Part shown: one piece after another, positions 43,838 through 52,436 of the stretch
How positions within the stretch are numbered: position 1 is the stretch's first letter
Layout of the letters: every line of letters begins with the position of its first letter
From: DASVBE01 sp963770375
GTDB lineage: Bacteria; Actinomycetota; Actinomycetes; Streptosporangiales; Streptosporangiaceae
Length of the DNA: 64,000 nucleotides
Direction of reading: 5' to 3'
Assembly: GCA_963770375.1 (NCBI GenBank)
Contig: CAVYPM010000012.1
Coordinates: 88,365-152,364 of the forward strand
Notes under the pieces: model-generated
Database searches by the model: none
What the model was told of the DNA's origin: nothing
Seen by the model: the letters and a program-made list of their open reading frames with translations, nothing else
Translations under genes and position numbers: made by a program

Positions 43838-44689
43838 ATGGTGGCACGGGCGGGTCGCTGGCGGCGGCCGGGCCTGACGGGCGGCAGCAGCCCGCAGATC
43901 CGGCAGGCGCACCGGTCCGTGATGCCCTGGCTGGCCCGCGCCGGGCTGGCCGCCCGGGGCGTGATCTACGTGCTGATCGGGGCCCTCGCGGTGCAGATCG
44001 CGTTCGGCAGTTCCGGGCACGAGGCGGACCGGGCCGGCGCGCTGCGGCTGGTCGGGCATTCGCCGTTCGGGGCGGCCGCGCTGTGGCTGCTCACGATCGG
44101 GTTCGCGGGCATGTGCCTGTGGCGGGCGTCCCAGGCAATCTGGGGCAGCCCGGGCCAGGACGGCAAGAAGGCATCCAAGCGGGCGGCCGCGGCGGCTCGC
44201 GCGGTGTTCTACGGCGTGGTCACCGCCGGTGTGCTCGAGTACGCGATCGGGATCGGCGCGCCATCCTCCAGCGACAAGCAGTCCCGCGACCTGACCGCCA
44301 CAGCGCTGCACTACCCGGGCGGGCAGGTCATCGTCGTGCTGGCGGGTCTTGGCTTCCTGGGCGGCGGCTGCTACCTGGCCTGGCGGGCCTGGAAGAAGAA
44401 GTTCCGCAAGCACCTGCGGATGGAGACGGCGTCGCCCGCCACGGCGCGCGGGGTGGAGCGGACCGGGCAGGCCGGCGGCATCGCCCGCGGGGCGGTGTTC
44501 GGCACGGCCGGGGTGTTCCTGGTCGTGGCCGGGATCGACGCCAGCCCGCATCAGGCCAAGGGGGTTGACTCGGCGCTGCGCACGCTGGCCCGGACCCCGG
44601 CCGGGCCGTGGCTGCTGGTCGCGGTTGCGGCGGGGCTGGTCCTGTTCGGGGCGTACTCCTTCTGCGAGTCCCGGTGGCGGGAAGTCTGA
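43838..44689 (+). CDS. DUF1206 membrane protein
   Basis: A 283-residue membrane protein with three repeated pairs of helices. Each repeat starts with an ARxG(L/A)xARGxxY-like motif (RAGLAARGVIYVLIG, RAVFYGVVTAG, GIARGAVFGTAGVFLVVAG), which is typical of DUF1206. ATG 43838 is preferred over ATG 43808 because AGGAGG lies five bases upstream of it. It is 80 bases after the PAP2/kinase gene in the same direction. The function of the family is unknown. Confidence 0.85.
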   Translation: MVARAGRWRRPGLTGGSSPQIRQAHRSVMPWLARAGLAARGVIYVLIGALAVQIAFGSSGHEADRAGALRLVGHSPFGAAALWLLTIGFAGMCLWRASQAIWGSPGQDGKKASKRAAAAARAVFYGVVTAGVLEYAIGIGAPSSSDKQSRDLTATALHYPGGQVIVVLAGLGFLGGGCYLAWRAWKKKFRKHLRMETASPATARGVERTGQAGGIARGAVFGTAGVFLVVAGIDASPHQAKGVDSALRTLARTPAGPWLLVAVAAGLVLFGAYSFCESRWREV

Positions 44690-44760
44690 CGGCTACTCGC
44701 GGCACCGAGATACCGTAGGACGATATGAGCCCGGCCCGGCCCTGGCCGTGAGCCGCCGCG

Positions 44761-45807
44761 GTGGCTGACGGGGGTCTGCTGGTGAGCCTGGTGCGCCGGT
44801 GCGCCCCAGGGTATTTCGCCGTGGTGATGGCCACCGCAATCGTGTCCACCGCGCTCCAGCTGGCTGGTTTCCGCCTGGTGTCGGCGCTGCTGCTGACCAT
44901 CGCGGCGCTGGGGTTCGCCGGGCTGGCCGCGGCCTCGGCGGTGCGGCTGGCGGTGTTTCCCGGGGTGGTCAGGGACGACCTGCGCGACCCGGCCGTGGCC
45001 TTCGCCGGCTTCGCGTTCGTCGCCGCAGCCGACGTGACCGGCGCGGGCTTCGGGCTGGACGGCCACCCGGTGGCCACCCTGGGCCTGGGCGCGCTGGCGC
45101 TGGCCGGCTGGCTGGCGCTGGCCTGGATGGTGCCCGGCCGCCTGGCCTTCCGCGCCGTGCCGATCACCTGGAGCCAGTTCAACGGCTCGGCGTACCTGGC
45201 GACGGTGGGCCTGCAGTCGCTGGCCATCGCCGCGGCGGTGTACGCCGCCTCGGTCCTGGACCCGGCCCCGGATCCGGACCCGGCCGTGCGGGCCGGCTTC
45301 TGGCTGGCCGCGGCCGTGCTGTGGGGCGCGGGCCTGGCGGCGTACCTGGTGACCTCGACGCTGATCGCGGCCCGGCTGCGGCGGGCCGGGCTGCCCGCAG
45401 CGGACCCGACCGCGCCGTACTGGGTGGCGATGGGGGCCGCGTCGATCTCCGTGCTGGCGGGCGCGGAACTGCTCACGGTGCCCGCCGCCACGGGGGGCGG
45501 GCGCGGGCTGATCACCGGCCTGGCGGTGGCCTGCTGGACGATGGCCACCGTGCTGATCGTGCCGCTGGCGGCCCGCAGCGGGTGGCGGCACCTTCGCCAG
45601 CGGGTGCCGCTGCGCTACCGGCCGGACCTGTGGATGGTGGTGTTCCCGGCCGGGATGTACGCCGCCGCCAGCCTCCGCCTGGGCCAGCAGGCCGGGATCG
45701 GGTTCGTGCACTCGATCGGCTGGCTGGCCGCCTGGCCAGCGCTCGCCGCCTGGGCCCTGGTCACCATGGCGCTGATCGCTCGCCTGTTCACGGCGCGCCT
45801 GTTGTGA
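44761..45807 (+). CDS. TehA/SLAC1-like transporter family membrane protein
   Basis: A 348-residue membrane protein with about ten helices and the N-terminal motif PGYFAVVMATAIVSTAL, characteristic of the tellurite-resistance/dicarboxylate transporter (TDT) family that includes SLAC1 anion channels. The central YRPDLWMVVFPAGMYAAAS also fits. GTG 44761 has no good ribosome binding site; GTG 44782 is possible. The substrate is not predictable. It stands upstream of a PLP lyase gene but is probably independent of it. Confidence 0.8.
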   Translation: MADGGLLVSLVRRCAPGYFAVVMATAIVSTALQLAGFRLVSALLLTIAALGFAGLAAASAVRLAVFPGVVRDDLRDPAVAFAGFAFVAAADVTGAGFGLDGHPVATLGLGALALAGWLALAWMVPGRLAFRAVPITWSQFNGSAYLATVGLQSLAIAAAVYAASVLDPAPDPDPAVRAGFWLAAAVLWGAGLAAYLVTSTLIAARLRRAGLPAADPTAPYWVAMGAASISVLAGAELLTVPAATGGGRGLITGLAVACWTMATVLIVPLAARSGWRHLRQRVPLRYRPDLWMVVFPAGMYAAASLRLGQQAGIGFVHSIGWLAAWPALAAWALVTMALIARLFTARLL

Positions 45808-45853
45808 TGGATGCGGAGGTTACGACGCAGCAGGCAGCAGGAGGTGGCGTGGC

Positions 45854-47020
45854 GTGCGCGGAAACGGCGAATCTATGGACACCGTGGCGGTCCATGGCGG
45901 CGAGCCCCGGCCCGGGCCCGACGGCTCGGTGGTCTTCCCGATCTACCAGGGAACGGTGTACGAAACCGAGCCCGGCGCCGGCTACCACGACCTGAAGTAC
46001 ATCCGGCTCAACTCGACGCCGTCCCAGCGGTACCTGCACGGAAAGCTCGCGGCGCTCGAGGGTGCCGAGGCGGCCGTCGCCACGTCGTCCGGGATGGCGG
46101 CGGTGACCAGCATCCTGCTCAGCCTCATGCGCGCCGGGGATCACCTGATCGCCAGCGAGTGCCTCTACGGCGGAACCCATGACTTCCTGACCGGCCATGC
46201 CGCCGACCTGGGCTGGACGTGCAGTTTCGTGGACGCCGGGCGGCCGGAGACCTGGGAGGCCGCGCGCACCGACCGGACCCGGGTGTTTCTCGTCGAGACG
46301 ATCACGAACCCGCTGATGCGGGTCGGCCTTCTTGACCGGGTCGCCGCGTTCGGGCGCCGCGAGGGGATCGTCACCGTCATCGACAGCACGTTCGCGTCCC
46401 CGGTGAACTTCCGCCCGCTGCAGGCCGGCTTCGACCTGGTCTTCCACAGCGCGACCAAGTACCTGGGCGGTCACTCGGACCTGGTCGCCGGCGCGGTGAT
46501 GGGCGGCACGGACCTGGTCGAACGGGTGCGCAAGACGGTCAACCTCTTCGGCGGCTCCCTGGATCCGCACGCCGGCTTCCTGCTGGCCCGGGGCATCAAG
46601 ACCCTGTCGCTCCGGGTGCAGGCGCAGAACGCCAACGCGCTGGCGCTGGCCCGGTTCCTGGAGGACCACCCGGCGGTCGCGGCGGTGAACTACCCGGGGC
46701 TGGCCTCCCATCCTGACCATGCGCACGCGGCGGAACTGCTGTCCGGCTTCGGCGGCATGCTGAGCCTGCGGCTGCACGGCGGCGAGCAGGCCGCGCAGGC
46801 GCTGGCCGACGCGGTGACCCTGGCGTATTCGGCGGTGAGCCTGGGCGGCGTGGAAACGCTCGTCACCCGGCCCGCCGCTACCTCGCACGCGGGTATGAGC
46901 CCGCAGGACCGGGACAGCCTGGGCATCACCGCGGACCTGATCCGGGTCAGTACGGGCATCGAGGGGATCCAGGATCTGGTCGGCGACTTCGCCCAGGCGC
47001 TGGAGAAGGCCAGCCCGTAG
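45854..47020 (+). CDS. Cys/Met metabolism PLP-dependent enzyme (cystathionine gamma-lyase/synthase family)
   Basis: A 388-residue trans-sulphuration-type enzyme. The PLP lysine lies in HSATKYLGGHSD, with ATSSGMAAVT and IDSTFASP for cofactor binding and VSLGGVETLVTRPAATSHAGM near the C-terminus. It could act as gamma-lyase, gamma-synthase or methionine gamma-lyase; the motifs do not decide. GTG 45854 has AGGAGG nine bases upstream; ATG 45875 is an alternative. It is convergent with the MarR gene, with only 17 bases between them. Confidence 0.92.
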   Translation: MRGNGESMDTVAVHGGEPRPGPDGSVVFPIYQGTVYETEPGAGYHDLKYIRLNSTPSQRYLHGKLAALEGAEAAVATSSGMAAVTSILLSLMRAGDHLIASECLYGGTHDFLTGHAADLGWTCSFVDAGRPETWEAARTDRTRVFLVETITNPLMRVGLLDRVAAFGRREGIVTVIDSTFASPVNFRPLQAGFDLVFHSATKYLGGHSDLVAGAVMGGTDLVERVRKTVNLFGGSLDPHAGFLLARGIKTLSLRVQAQNANALALARFLEDHPAVAAVNYPGLASHPDHAHAAELLSGFGGMLSLRLHGGEQAAQALADAVTLAYSAVSLGGVETLVTRPAATSHAGMSPQDRDSLGITADLIRVSTGIEGIQDLVGDFAQALEKASP

Positions 47021-47037
47021 CGCACTGCGCCGCGTGG

Positions 47038-47436
47038 TCACCCGCCGCCGGGCATCGGCCCGGAGCCGTTGGGGCGCTCGGTCAGCTGACCCAGGACGGC
47101 GGCTAGCTTGTGCAGCTCTGCCAGGTGATTGCGGGTCAGCCTGGTCACCAGCTGGTCGCCGCGGTTGGTCAGCTCGACCCGGACAACCCGCGCGTCCGCA
47201 GCGTCGGGCACCCGGCGCACGAGGCCCGCGGCCTCGGCGCGGTCCACCAGCTCCACCGCGCTGTGCGGCCGCAGCAGCAGGTAGCCGGCCAGGTCACCGA
47301 CTGTCGGGGCGCCGGTCCCCGGATGGCCCTTGATCGCCACCAGCAGCTGGTGCTGGACATGCGTCAGCCCGGCGGCACGCGCCTCGTCCTCGCTCCACCG
47401 CTGGAACCGTCGCAGGCTCGTGCGGAACGCCAGCAC
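47038..47436 (-). CDS. MarR family transcriptional regulator
   Basis: A 132-residue (or slightly longer) winged-helix regulator: LTHVQHQLLVAIKGHPG, TVGDLAGYLLLRPHSAVELVDRAEAAGLVRR and the wing DAADARVVRVELTNRG. The GTG at 47436 is the best start in frame; coding-like sequence continues upstream (VVLDQPDRADFEH) without an ATG or GTG. It may control the convergent PLP enzyme gene or another nearby gene. No ligand can be proposed. Confidence 0.85.
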   Translation of the reverse strand: MLAFRTSLRRFQRWSEDEARAAGLTHVQHQLLVAIKGHPGTGAPTVGDLAGYLLLRPHSAVELVDRAEAAGLVRRVPDAADARVVRVELTNRGDQLVTRLTRNHLAELHKLAAVLGQLTERPNGSGPMPGGG

Positions 47437-47538
47437 ATGCTCGAAGTCCGCACGGTCGGGCTGATCCAGAACGACCTCCCCCAGCTGTCCCGTCTGGGCG
47501 CAACCTACCAGCGCGGACCGGCCTGCTGACCAGCCCAG

Positions 47539-48186
47539 TCAGGCCCGGCGGACCCGCAGGCCGTCGAACGCCATCGCGCAGACCGTGTCGGCCAGCGGGC
47601 GCCCGGCCGCGCGCCGGGACGGCCGGTACCACTCGACAATCGAGTTGACCAGGCCAAACAGCAGGCGGGCGGTGACCGTCGGGTCGGCGTCGGGGCGGAT
47701 GTCGCCATCTTGCTCGGCCTCGCTGATCAGGTCGGCCACGAACCGGTCGAAAACCCGCCGCCGCTCCAGCGCGGCCCGCTCGACCTCGGTGTTGCCCCGC
47801 ACCCGCAGCAGCAGCGTGACGTACGACGACTCGGCCTCGAGCACGCCGACGCTCCCCCGGACCAGGTACTCCAGCCGCTCGATGGCCGGCCCGTCCAGCG
47901 CCCGGGCCCGGTCCGTGGCCTCGGACAGCCCGGTCAGCGCCCGGTCCAGGGCCAGCCGCAGCAGCTCTTCCTTCCCGGCCACGTGGTGGTAGATCGCCGA
48001 CTGGGCGATGCCGAGCCGCCGGGACAGGTCGCGCATGCTGGTCCGGTCGTACCCGCGCTCGTTGAACACCTCGACCGCCACGGCGAGCACCGACGCCAGG
48101 TCATGGCCAGGGCGGCCGCGCCTCGGTGTGGCCGCTGCGGGCGGCGCGGCCTGGGCCGCCTGGTCCGTAGCGGCCGCCGTACTCAT
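47539..48186 (-). CDS. TetR family regulator, probable PaaR-type repressor of phenylacetate genes
   Basis: A 215-residue TetR protein with an HTH near the N-terminus (RTSMRDLSRRLGIAQSAIYHHVAGKEELL) after an Ala-rich, basic tail (PRRGRPG). The helical ligand domain follows the pattern of TetR regulators that sense acyl-CoA. It lies beside paaG on the same strand, 30 bases downstream of it, next to the phenylacetate cluster. A TetR-like palindrome is present between paaG and paaZ. Control of the cluster by phenylacetyl-CoA is therefore likely (inference). Confidence 0.88.
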   Translation of the reverse strand: MSTAAATDQAAQAAPPAAATPRRGRPGHDLASVLAVAVEVFNERGYDRTSMRDLSRRLGIAQSAIYHHVAGKEELLRLALDRALTGLSEATDRARALDGPAIERLEYLVRGSVGVLEAESSYVTLLLRVRGNTEVERAALERRRVFDRFVADLISEAEQDGDIRPDADPTVTARLLFGLVNSIVEWYRPSRRAAGRPLADTVCAMAFDGLRVRRA

Positions 48187-48216
48187 CAGTCCCGCCTCAC
48201 CAAGCGCCGCCGCGGG

Positions 48217-49026
48217 TCAGCGCCCACGGAAAACCGGCTGCTGCTTGCTCAGGAACGCCGCGACCGCGTCGCGGTGGTCCTGCGTCAGCCCCAGCCGCGC
48301 CTGGTCCCCCTGCTCACCCTGAAGAACCTCCCCCAGCGACAGCCCCCAGGACCGGGCCAGCGCGTGCTTGGCCGCGGCGTAGGCCAGCGTCGGCCCGGCC
48401 GCCAGCCGCCCGGCCAGCTTGGCCGCCTCCGCGGGCAGGTCCGCAGCGGGCACCAGCCGCCCGACCAGCCCCCAGGCCAGCGCGTCGGCCGCCGAGAACC
48501 GCTCGCTGAGCAGGATCAGCTCGCTCGCCCGCGCCGCCCCCACGGCCCGGGCCAGGGTCGCCGACAGCCCGGAGTCCGGCGCCAGGCCGATCCCCGTGAA
48601 CGCCGTGGAGAACTTCGCCTCAGCCGCGCAGATCCGCACGTCACACGCCAGGGCCAGGGACAGCCCCGCGCCCGCGCAGGTCCCGTTGATCGCGGCCAGC
48701 ACCGGCTTGGGCGCGGCGGCCAGCGCGGAAACGATCGGGTTGTAGTGGTCGGCGATGGTCTGGAACGCGGTCCCCGGGTCCGCGCGCAGTGCCTCGGCGT
48801 GCTCGCCGAGATCCTGGCCCGCGCAGAACACCCGGCCGGTGCCGGTGAGCACGATGGCCCGCACCGAGTCGTCCGCGCCGACCGCGGGGAGCGCCTCGAC
48901 CAGGCTCCGCTTGGCGTCCGCGGTGAGCGCGGGCGCGGCCATCGTGATCGTCGCGACCCCGTCGGCGACCCGGACCGAGACCGGCGGGACGTTGTCCCCG
49001 GCGCCCCGGGGCTGGCCAGCTACCAT
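48217..49026 (-). CDS. paaG: PaaG-like enoyl-CoA isomerase (ring-1,2-epoxyphenylacetyl-CoA isomerase)
   Basis: A 269-residue crotonase-fold enzyme with GTGRVFCAGQDLGEH and INGTCAGAGLSLALACDVRI for the oxyanion hole and FTGIGLAPDSGLSATLARAVG around the catalytic aspartate, the PaaG signature. It isomerises the epoxide made by PaaABCE into an oxepin. ATG 49026 is used; the frame is open further upstream but runs into the operator region. It is divergent from paaZ, whose product opens the oxepin ring. Confidence 0.87.
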   Translation of the reverse strand: MVAGQPRGAGDNVPPVSVRVADGVATITMAAPALTADAKRSLVEALPAVGADDSVRAIVLTGTGRVFCAGQDLGEHAEALRADPGTAFQTIADHYNPIVSALAAAPKPVLAAINGTCAGAGLSLALACDVRICAAEAKFSTAFTGIGLAPDSGLSATLARAVGAARASELILLSERFSAADALAWGLVGRLVPAADLPAEAAKLAGRLAAGPTLAYAAAKHALARSWGLSLGEVLQGEQGDQARLGLTQDHRDAVAAFLSKQQPVFRGR

Positions 49027-49041
49027 GGCGGTAAAATAACA

Positions 49042-49061
49042 TACTGACTGTTCGTTCGGTA
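49042..49061. promoter_or_regulatory. Probable TetR/PaaR operator between paaG and paaZ
   Basis: TACTGACTGTTCGTTCGGTA is an imperfect 20-bp palindrome. The right half CGTTCGGTA complements TACCGAACG, and six of nine positions match the left half. It has the TACNGA...CGGTA form of TetR-family acyl-CoA regulators of phenylacetate and fatty acid genes. It lies 16 bases upstream of paaG and 41 bases upstream of paaZ, suited to control both. Confidence 0.6.
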
Positions 49062-49102
49062 ATTCCCGTCGCCGAGGTAGGCAACCGAGAGGGGTCAGGC
49101 GC

Positions 49103-51133
49103 ATGGCGGTCCTGCGCAGTTACGTATCCGGGCGCTGGACGTCACCGGCCGACGGGCGCCCGGTGCGCGACGCGGTCACCGGCGAGGAGGTCGCCCGCGT
49201 CTCCGCGGACGGCATCGACCTCGCCGCCGCGCTCGAGTACGGCCGCGCCACCGGCGGCCCCGCGCTGCGCGCGATGACCTTCCACCAGCGGGCCGCGCTC
49301 GTCAAGGCTGTCGGCACCATGCTGCGTGAGCACAGAAGTGAGTTGTACGGCCTTTCGGCGCGGACCGGCGCCACCCTGGGTGACGCGAAGTTCGACGTGG
49401 ACGGCGGTATCGGCGTTCTCCTCGGCTACGCCAGCAAGGCCCGCCGTGAGCTGCCGAACGACACGTTCTATGTGGAGGGCGCGGTCGAGCCGCTCAGCCG
49501 CGGCGGCCAGTTCACCGGCCAGCACGTGCTCACTCCGCTGCTCGGCGTCGCCGTCCAGGTCAACGCCTTCAACTTCCCGGTCTGGGGCCCGCTGGAGAAG
49601 CTCGCCCCGGCGCTGATCGCGGGCGTGCCCGCGCTGATCAAGCCGGCCACCCAGACCGCGTACCTGACCGCCCGGCTGGTCGAGCTGATCATCGAGTCCG
49701 GCCTCCTGCCCGACGGCTCCGTGCAGCTGGTCTGCGGCAGCGCGGCGGGCCTGCTCGACCATCTGACCGAGCAGGACCTGCTCGGCTTCACCGGCTCCGC
49801 CTCGACCGCCCGGCAGCTGCGCGCGCACCCGAACGTGGTGGCCCGCGCGGTCCGGTTCAACGCCGAGGCCGACTCGCTGAACTGCTCGGTTCTCGGCCCG
49901 GACGCCGGCCCGGGCAGCGACGAGTTCGGCTGGTACGTCCGGCAGGTGGTCACCGAGATGACCGTCAAGGCCGGGCAGAAGTGCACCGCGATCCGGCGCG
50001 CCCTGGTGCCCGCCGCCCATGTCGACGCGGTCATTGAAGCGATCCAGGCCGAGCTGGCTCAGGTCATCGTCGGCAGCCCGGCCGACGAGTCCGTCACGAT
50101 GGGCGCCCTGGCCAGCCTCGAGCAGCGCGAGGAGGTCCGCCGCGGGGTGAAGGCCCTGCAGGCGTCCTGCACACTGGCCTACGGCGACCCGGACCGGGTC
50201 GAGGTGACCGGCGCCGACGCCGACCGCGGCGCGTTCCTGTCCCCGCTGCTGCTGCGCTGCGACGACAACGACCGTGCCGAGCCGCACGAGATCGAGGCGT
50301 TCGGCCCGGTCTGCACTGTGCTCGGCTACGGCAGCACGCAGGAGGCCATCGCGCTGGCCGCCCGCGGCCGGGGCAGCCTGGCCGGTTCTGTGGTCACCGG
50401 CGACCCGGGCTTCGCCCGTGACGTCGTTCTCGGCCTGGCGCCCTGGCACGGCCGGCTGCTGGTGCTCGACGCCGACGACGCCCGCGAGTCGACCGGGCAC
50501 GGCTCGCCGCTGCCCGCGCTGGTGCACGGCGGGCCCGGCCGGGCCGGCGGCGGCGAGGAGATGGGCGGCCTGCGCGGGATCCTGCACCACATGCAGCGGA
50601 CCGCGGTCCAGGCCAGCCCGCGGATGCTCAGCGCGGTCACCGGCCGGTGGGTCACCGGCGCGCCGAAGCAGGCCGACGGGCCGCACCCGTTCACCAAGCC
50701 GCTGTCCCGGCTGGCCATCGGCGACTGCGTGGTGGCCGGGCCGCGGACCGTCACGCTGGCGGACATCGAGCACTTCGCGGAGTTCACCGGCGACACGTTC
50801 TACGCGCACATGGACGAGGAGGCAGCGGCCGCGAACCCGTTCTTCGACGGCCGGGTCGCGCACGGCTACCTGGTGCTGTCGTTCGCCGCAGGGCTGTTCG
50901 TGCAGCCAGACCCGGGCCCGGTGCTGGCCAACTACGGCCTCGACAACCTGCGCTTCCTGACCCCGGTCTACCCGGGCGACGCGCTGACCGTGACGCTGAC
51001 CTGCAAGCAGATCAGCCCGCGCGACGGCGACTACGGCGAGGTGCGGTGGGACACCGTGGTGACCAAGCAGGACGGCTCGGTGTGCGCGGCCTACGACGTG
51101 CTCACGATGGTGGCGAAGGAGTGGGACGGATGA
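49103..51133 (+). CDS. paaZ: PaaZ: oxepin-CoA hydrolase / 3-oxo-5,6-dehydrosuberyl-CoA semialdehyde dehydrogenase
   Basis: A 676-residue fusion, normal for PaaZ. The N-terminal aldehyde dehydrogenase (residues 1-515) has the catalytic Cys in KAGQKCTA, the general-base Glu in RFNAEADSLN and VNAFNFPVWGPLEKLAPAL. The C-terminal MaoC-type hydratase (about 530-676) has EFTGDTFYAHMDEEAAAANPFFDGRVAHGY with the catalytic Asp and His. It opens the oxepin ring and oxidises the aldehyde. ATG 49103. Its stop overlaps the paaA start (ATGA). Confidence 0.96.
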   Translation: MAVLRSYVSGRWTSPADGRPVRDAVTGEEVARVSADGIDLAAALEYGRATGGPALRAMTFHQRAALVKAVGTMLREHRSELYGLSARTGATLGDAKFDVDGGIGVLLGYASKARRELPNDTFYVEGAVEPLSRGGQFTGQHVLTPLLGVAVQVNAFNFPVWGPLEKLAPALIAGVPALIKPATQTAYLTARLVELIIESGLLPDGSVQLVCGSAAGLLDHLTEQDLLGFTGSASTARQLRAHPNVVARAVRFNAEADSLNCSVLGPDAGPGSDEFGWYVRQVVTEMTVKAGQKCTAIRRALVPAAHVDAVIEAIQAELAQVIVGSPADESVTMGALASLEQREEVRRGVKALQASCTLAYGDPDRVEVTGADADRGAFLSPLLLRCDDNDRAEPHEIEAFGPVCTVLGYGSTQEAIALAARGRGSLAGSVVTGDPGFARDVVLGLAPWHGRLLVLDADDARESTGHGSPLPALVHGGPGRAGGGEEMGGLRGILHHMQRTAVQASPRMLSAVTGRWVTGAPKQADGPHPFTKPLSRLAIGDCVVAGPRTVTLADIEHFAEFTGDTFYAHMDEEAAAANPFFDGRVAHGYLVLSFAAGLFVQPDPGPVLANYGLDNLRFLTPVYPGDALTVTLTCKQISPRDGDYGEVRWDTVVTKQDGSVCAAYDVLTMVAKEWDG

Positions 51134-52098
51134 CGACGGCGCCGACCTCCGGCCAGAACGGGGCTGGCCTGGAACTGCCCGTGCACTTCGAGGACACCAT
51201 CCGCCGCGGCAAGCGGATCGAGCCGCGTGACTGGATGCCGGATAAGTACCGCTCGACGCTGGTCCGGCAGATCGCCCAGCACGCGCACTCGGAGATCATC
51301 GGCATGCAGCCGGAGGGCAACTGGATCACCCGGGCCCCGTCGCTGCGCCGCAAGGCCGTGCTGATCGCCAAGGTGCAGGACGAGGCCGGGCACGGCATGT
51401 ACCTGTACTCGGCGGCGGAGACCCTCGGCGCGGACCGGGCCGACCTGACCGGCAAGCTGATCAGCGGGCGGCAGAAGTACTCGTCGATCTTCAACTACCC
51501 GACGCTGAGCTACGCCGACGTCGGCGTGATCGGCTGGCTGGTGGACGGCGCGGCGATCTGCAACCAGGTGCCGCTGTGCCGGTCCTCGTACGGGCCGTAC
51601 GCCCGCGCGATGGTGCGCATCTGCAAGGAGGAGTCGTTCCACCAGCGGCAGGGGTACGAGCTGCTGATGACGATGATGCGCGGCTCGGCGGCGCAGCGGG
51701 CGATGGTGCAGGACGCCACCGACCGGTTCTGGTGGCCGTCGCTGATGATGTTCGGGCCGCCGGACGACCAGTCGCCGAACACCGCGCAGTCCATGGCCTG
51801 GGGGGTCAAGCGGCACACCAACGACGACCTGCGGCAGCGGTTCGTGGACATGACCGTGCCGCAGGCGGAGAAGCTCGGCGTCACGCTCCCTGACCCGCAG
51901 CTGCGGTGGAACGAGGCGCGCGGGCACTACGACTTCGGGCCGGTGGACTGGGCCGAGTTCAAGGCCGTGGTCAGCGGCAACGGGCCGTGCAACACGCAGC
52001 GGATGGCGCACCGCAAGCGGGCGCACGACGACGGCACCTGGGTCCGCGAGGCCGCCGCGGCGCACGCGGCCAAGGCGGCGGCCAGGCGGCAGGCCTGA
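51130..52098 (+). CDS. paaA: PaaA: 1,2-phenylacetyl-CoA epoxidase catalytic subunit
   Basis: A 322-residue ferritin-like diiron oxygenase, the catalytic subunit of the epoxidase. Iron ligands lie in KVQDEAGHGMYLY and CKEESFHQRQGYELL, and the HAHSEIIGMQPEGNWI segment is characteristic. It forms a complex with PaaC and receives electrons from PaaE. The start overlaps the paaZ stop (ATGA) and its stop overlaps paaB (TGATG), so subunit synthesis is coupled. Confidence 0.96.
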   Translation: MTTAPTSGQNGAGLELPVHFEDTIRRGKRIEPRDWMPDKYRSTLVRQIAQHAHSEIIGMQPEGNWITRAPSLRRKAVLIAKVQDEAGHGMYLYSAAETLGADRADLTGKLISGRQKYSSIFNYPTLSYADVGVIGWLVDGAAICNQVPLCRSSYGPYARAMVRICKEESFHQRQGYELLMTMMRGSAAQRAMVQDATDRFWWPSLMMFGPPDDQSPNTAQSMAWGVKRHTNDDLRQRFVDMTVPQAEKLGVTLPDPQLRWNEARGHYDFGPVDWAEFKAVVSGNGPCNTQRMAHRKRAHDDGTWVREAAAAHAAKAAARRQA

Positions 52099-52427
52099 TG
52101 GCCGGGAACGAGGATAGGGCCGATGCGCCGGCCAGCGGGCCGGTGCGCTCGGACTGGCCGCTGTACGAGGTGTTCCTGCGCGGCAAGCGCGGGCTCAACC
52201 ACGTGCACGTCGGGTCGCTGCACGCGGCCGACCCGCAGATGGCCCTGCACCACGCGCGCGACCTGTACACCCGGCGGAACGAGGGGGTCAGCATCTGGGT
52301 GGTCGCGGCCCGGGACATCACCGCGTCCAGCCCGGACGAGAAGGACCCGTTCTTCGACCCGTCGGGCGACAAGGTGTACCGGCACCCGACGTTCTACGAC
52401 ATCCCCGATGATGTCCCGCACATGTAG
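52098..52427 (+). CDS. paaB: PaaB: phenylacetyl-CoA epoxidase subunit
   Basis: A 109-residue small subunit with the conserved WPLYEVFLRGKRGLNHVHVGSLHAADPQMALHHARDLYTRRNEGVSIWVV core. Its exact role is structural; it bridges PaaAC dimers in the known complex. ATG 52098 overlaps the paaA stop. The N-terminal 20 residues are variable. Confidence 0.95.
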   Translation: MAGNEDRADAPASGPVRSDWPLYEVFLRGKRGLNHVHVGSLHAADPQMALHHARDLYTRRNEGVSIWVVAARDITASSPDEKDPFFDPSGDKVYRHPTFYDIPDDVPHM

Positions 52428-52436
52428 GGGGGCCGC

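Noticed and set aside
48217..49104. Longer paaG start near 49104
   Set aside because: The extension runs through the operator palindrome and lacks coding character; ATG 49026 is better.
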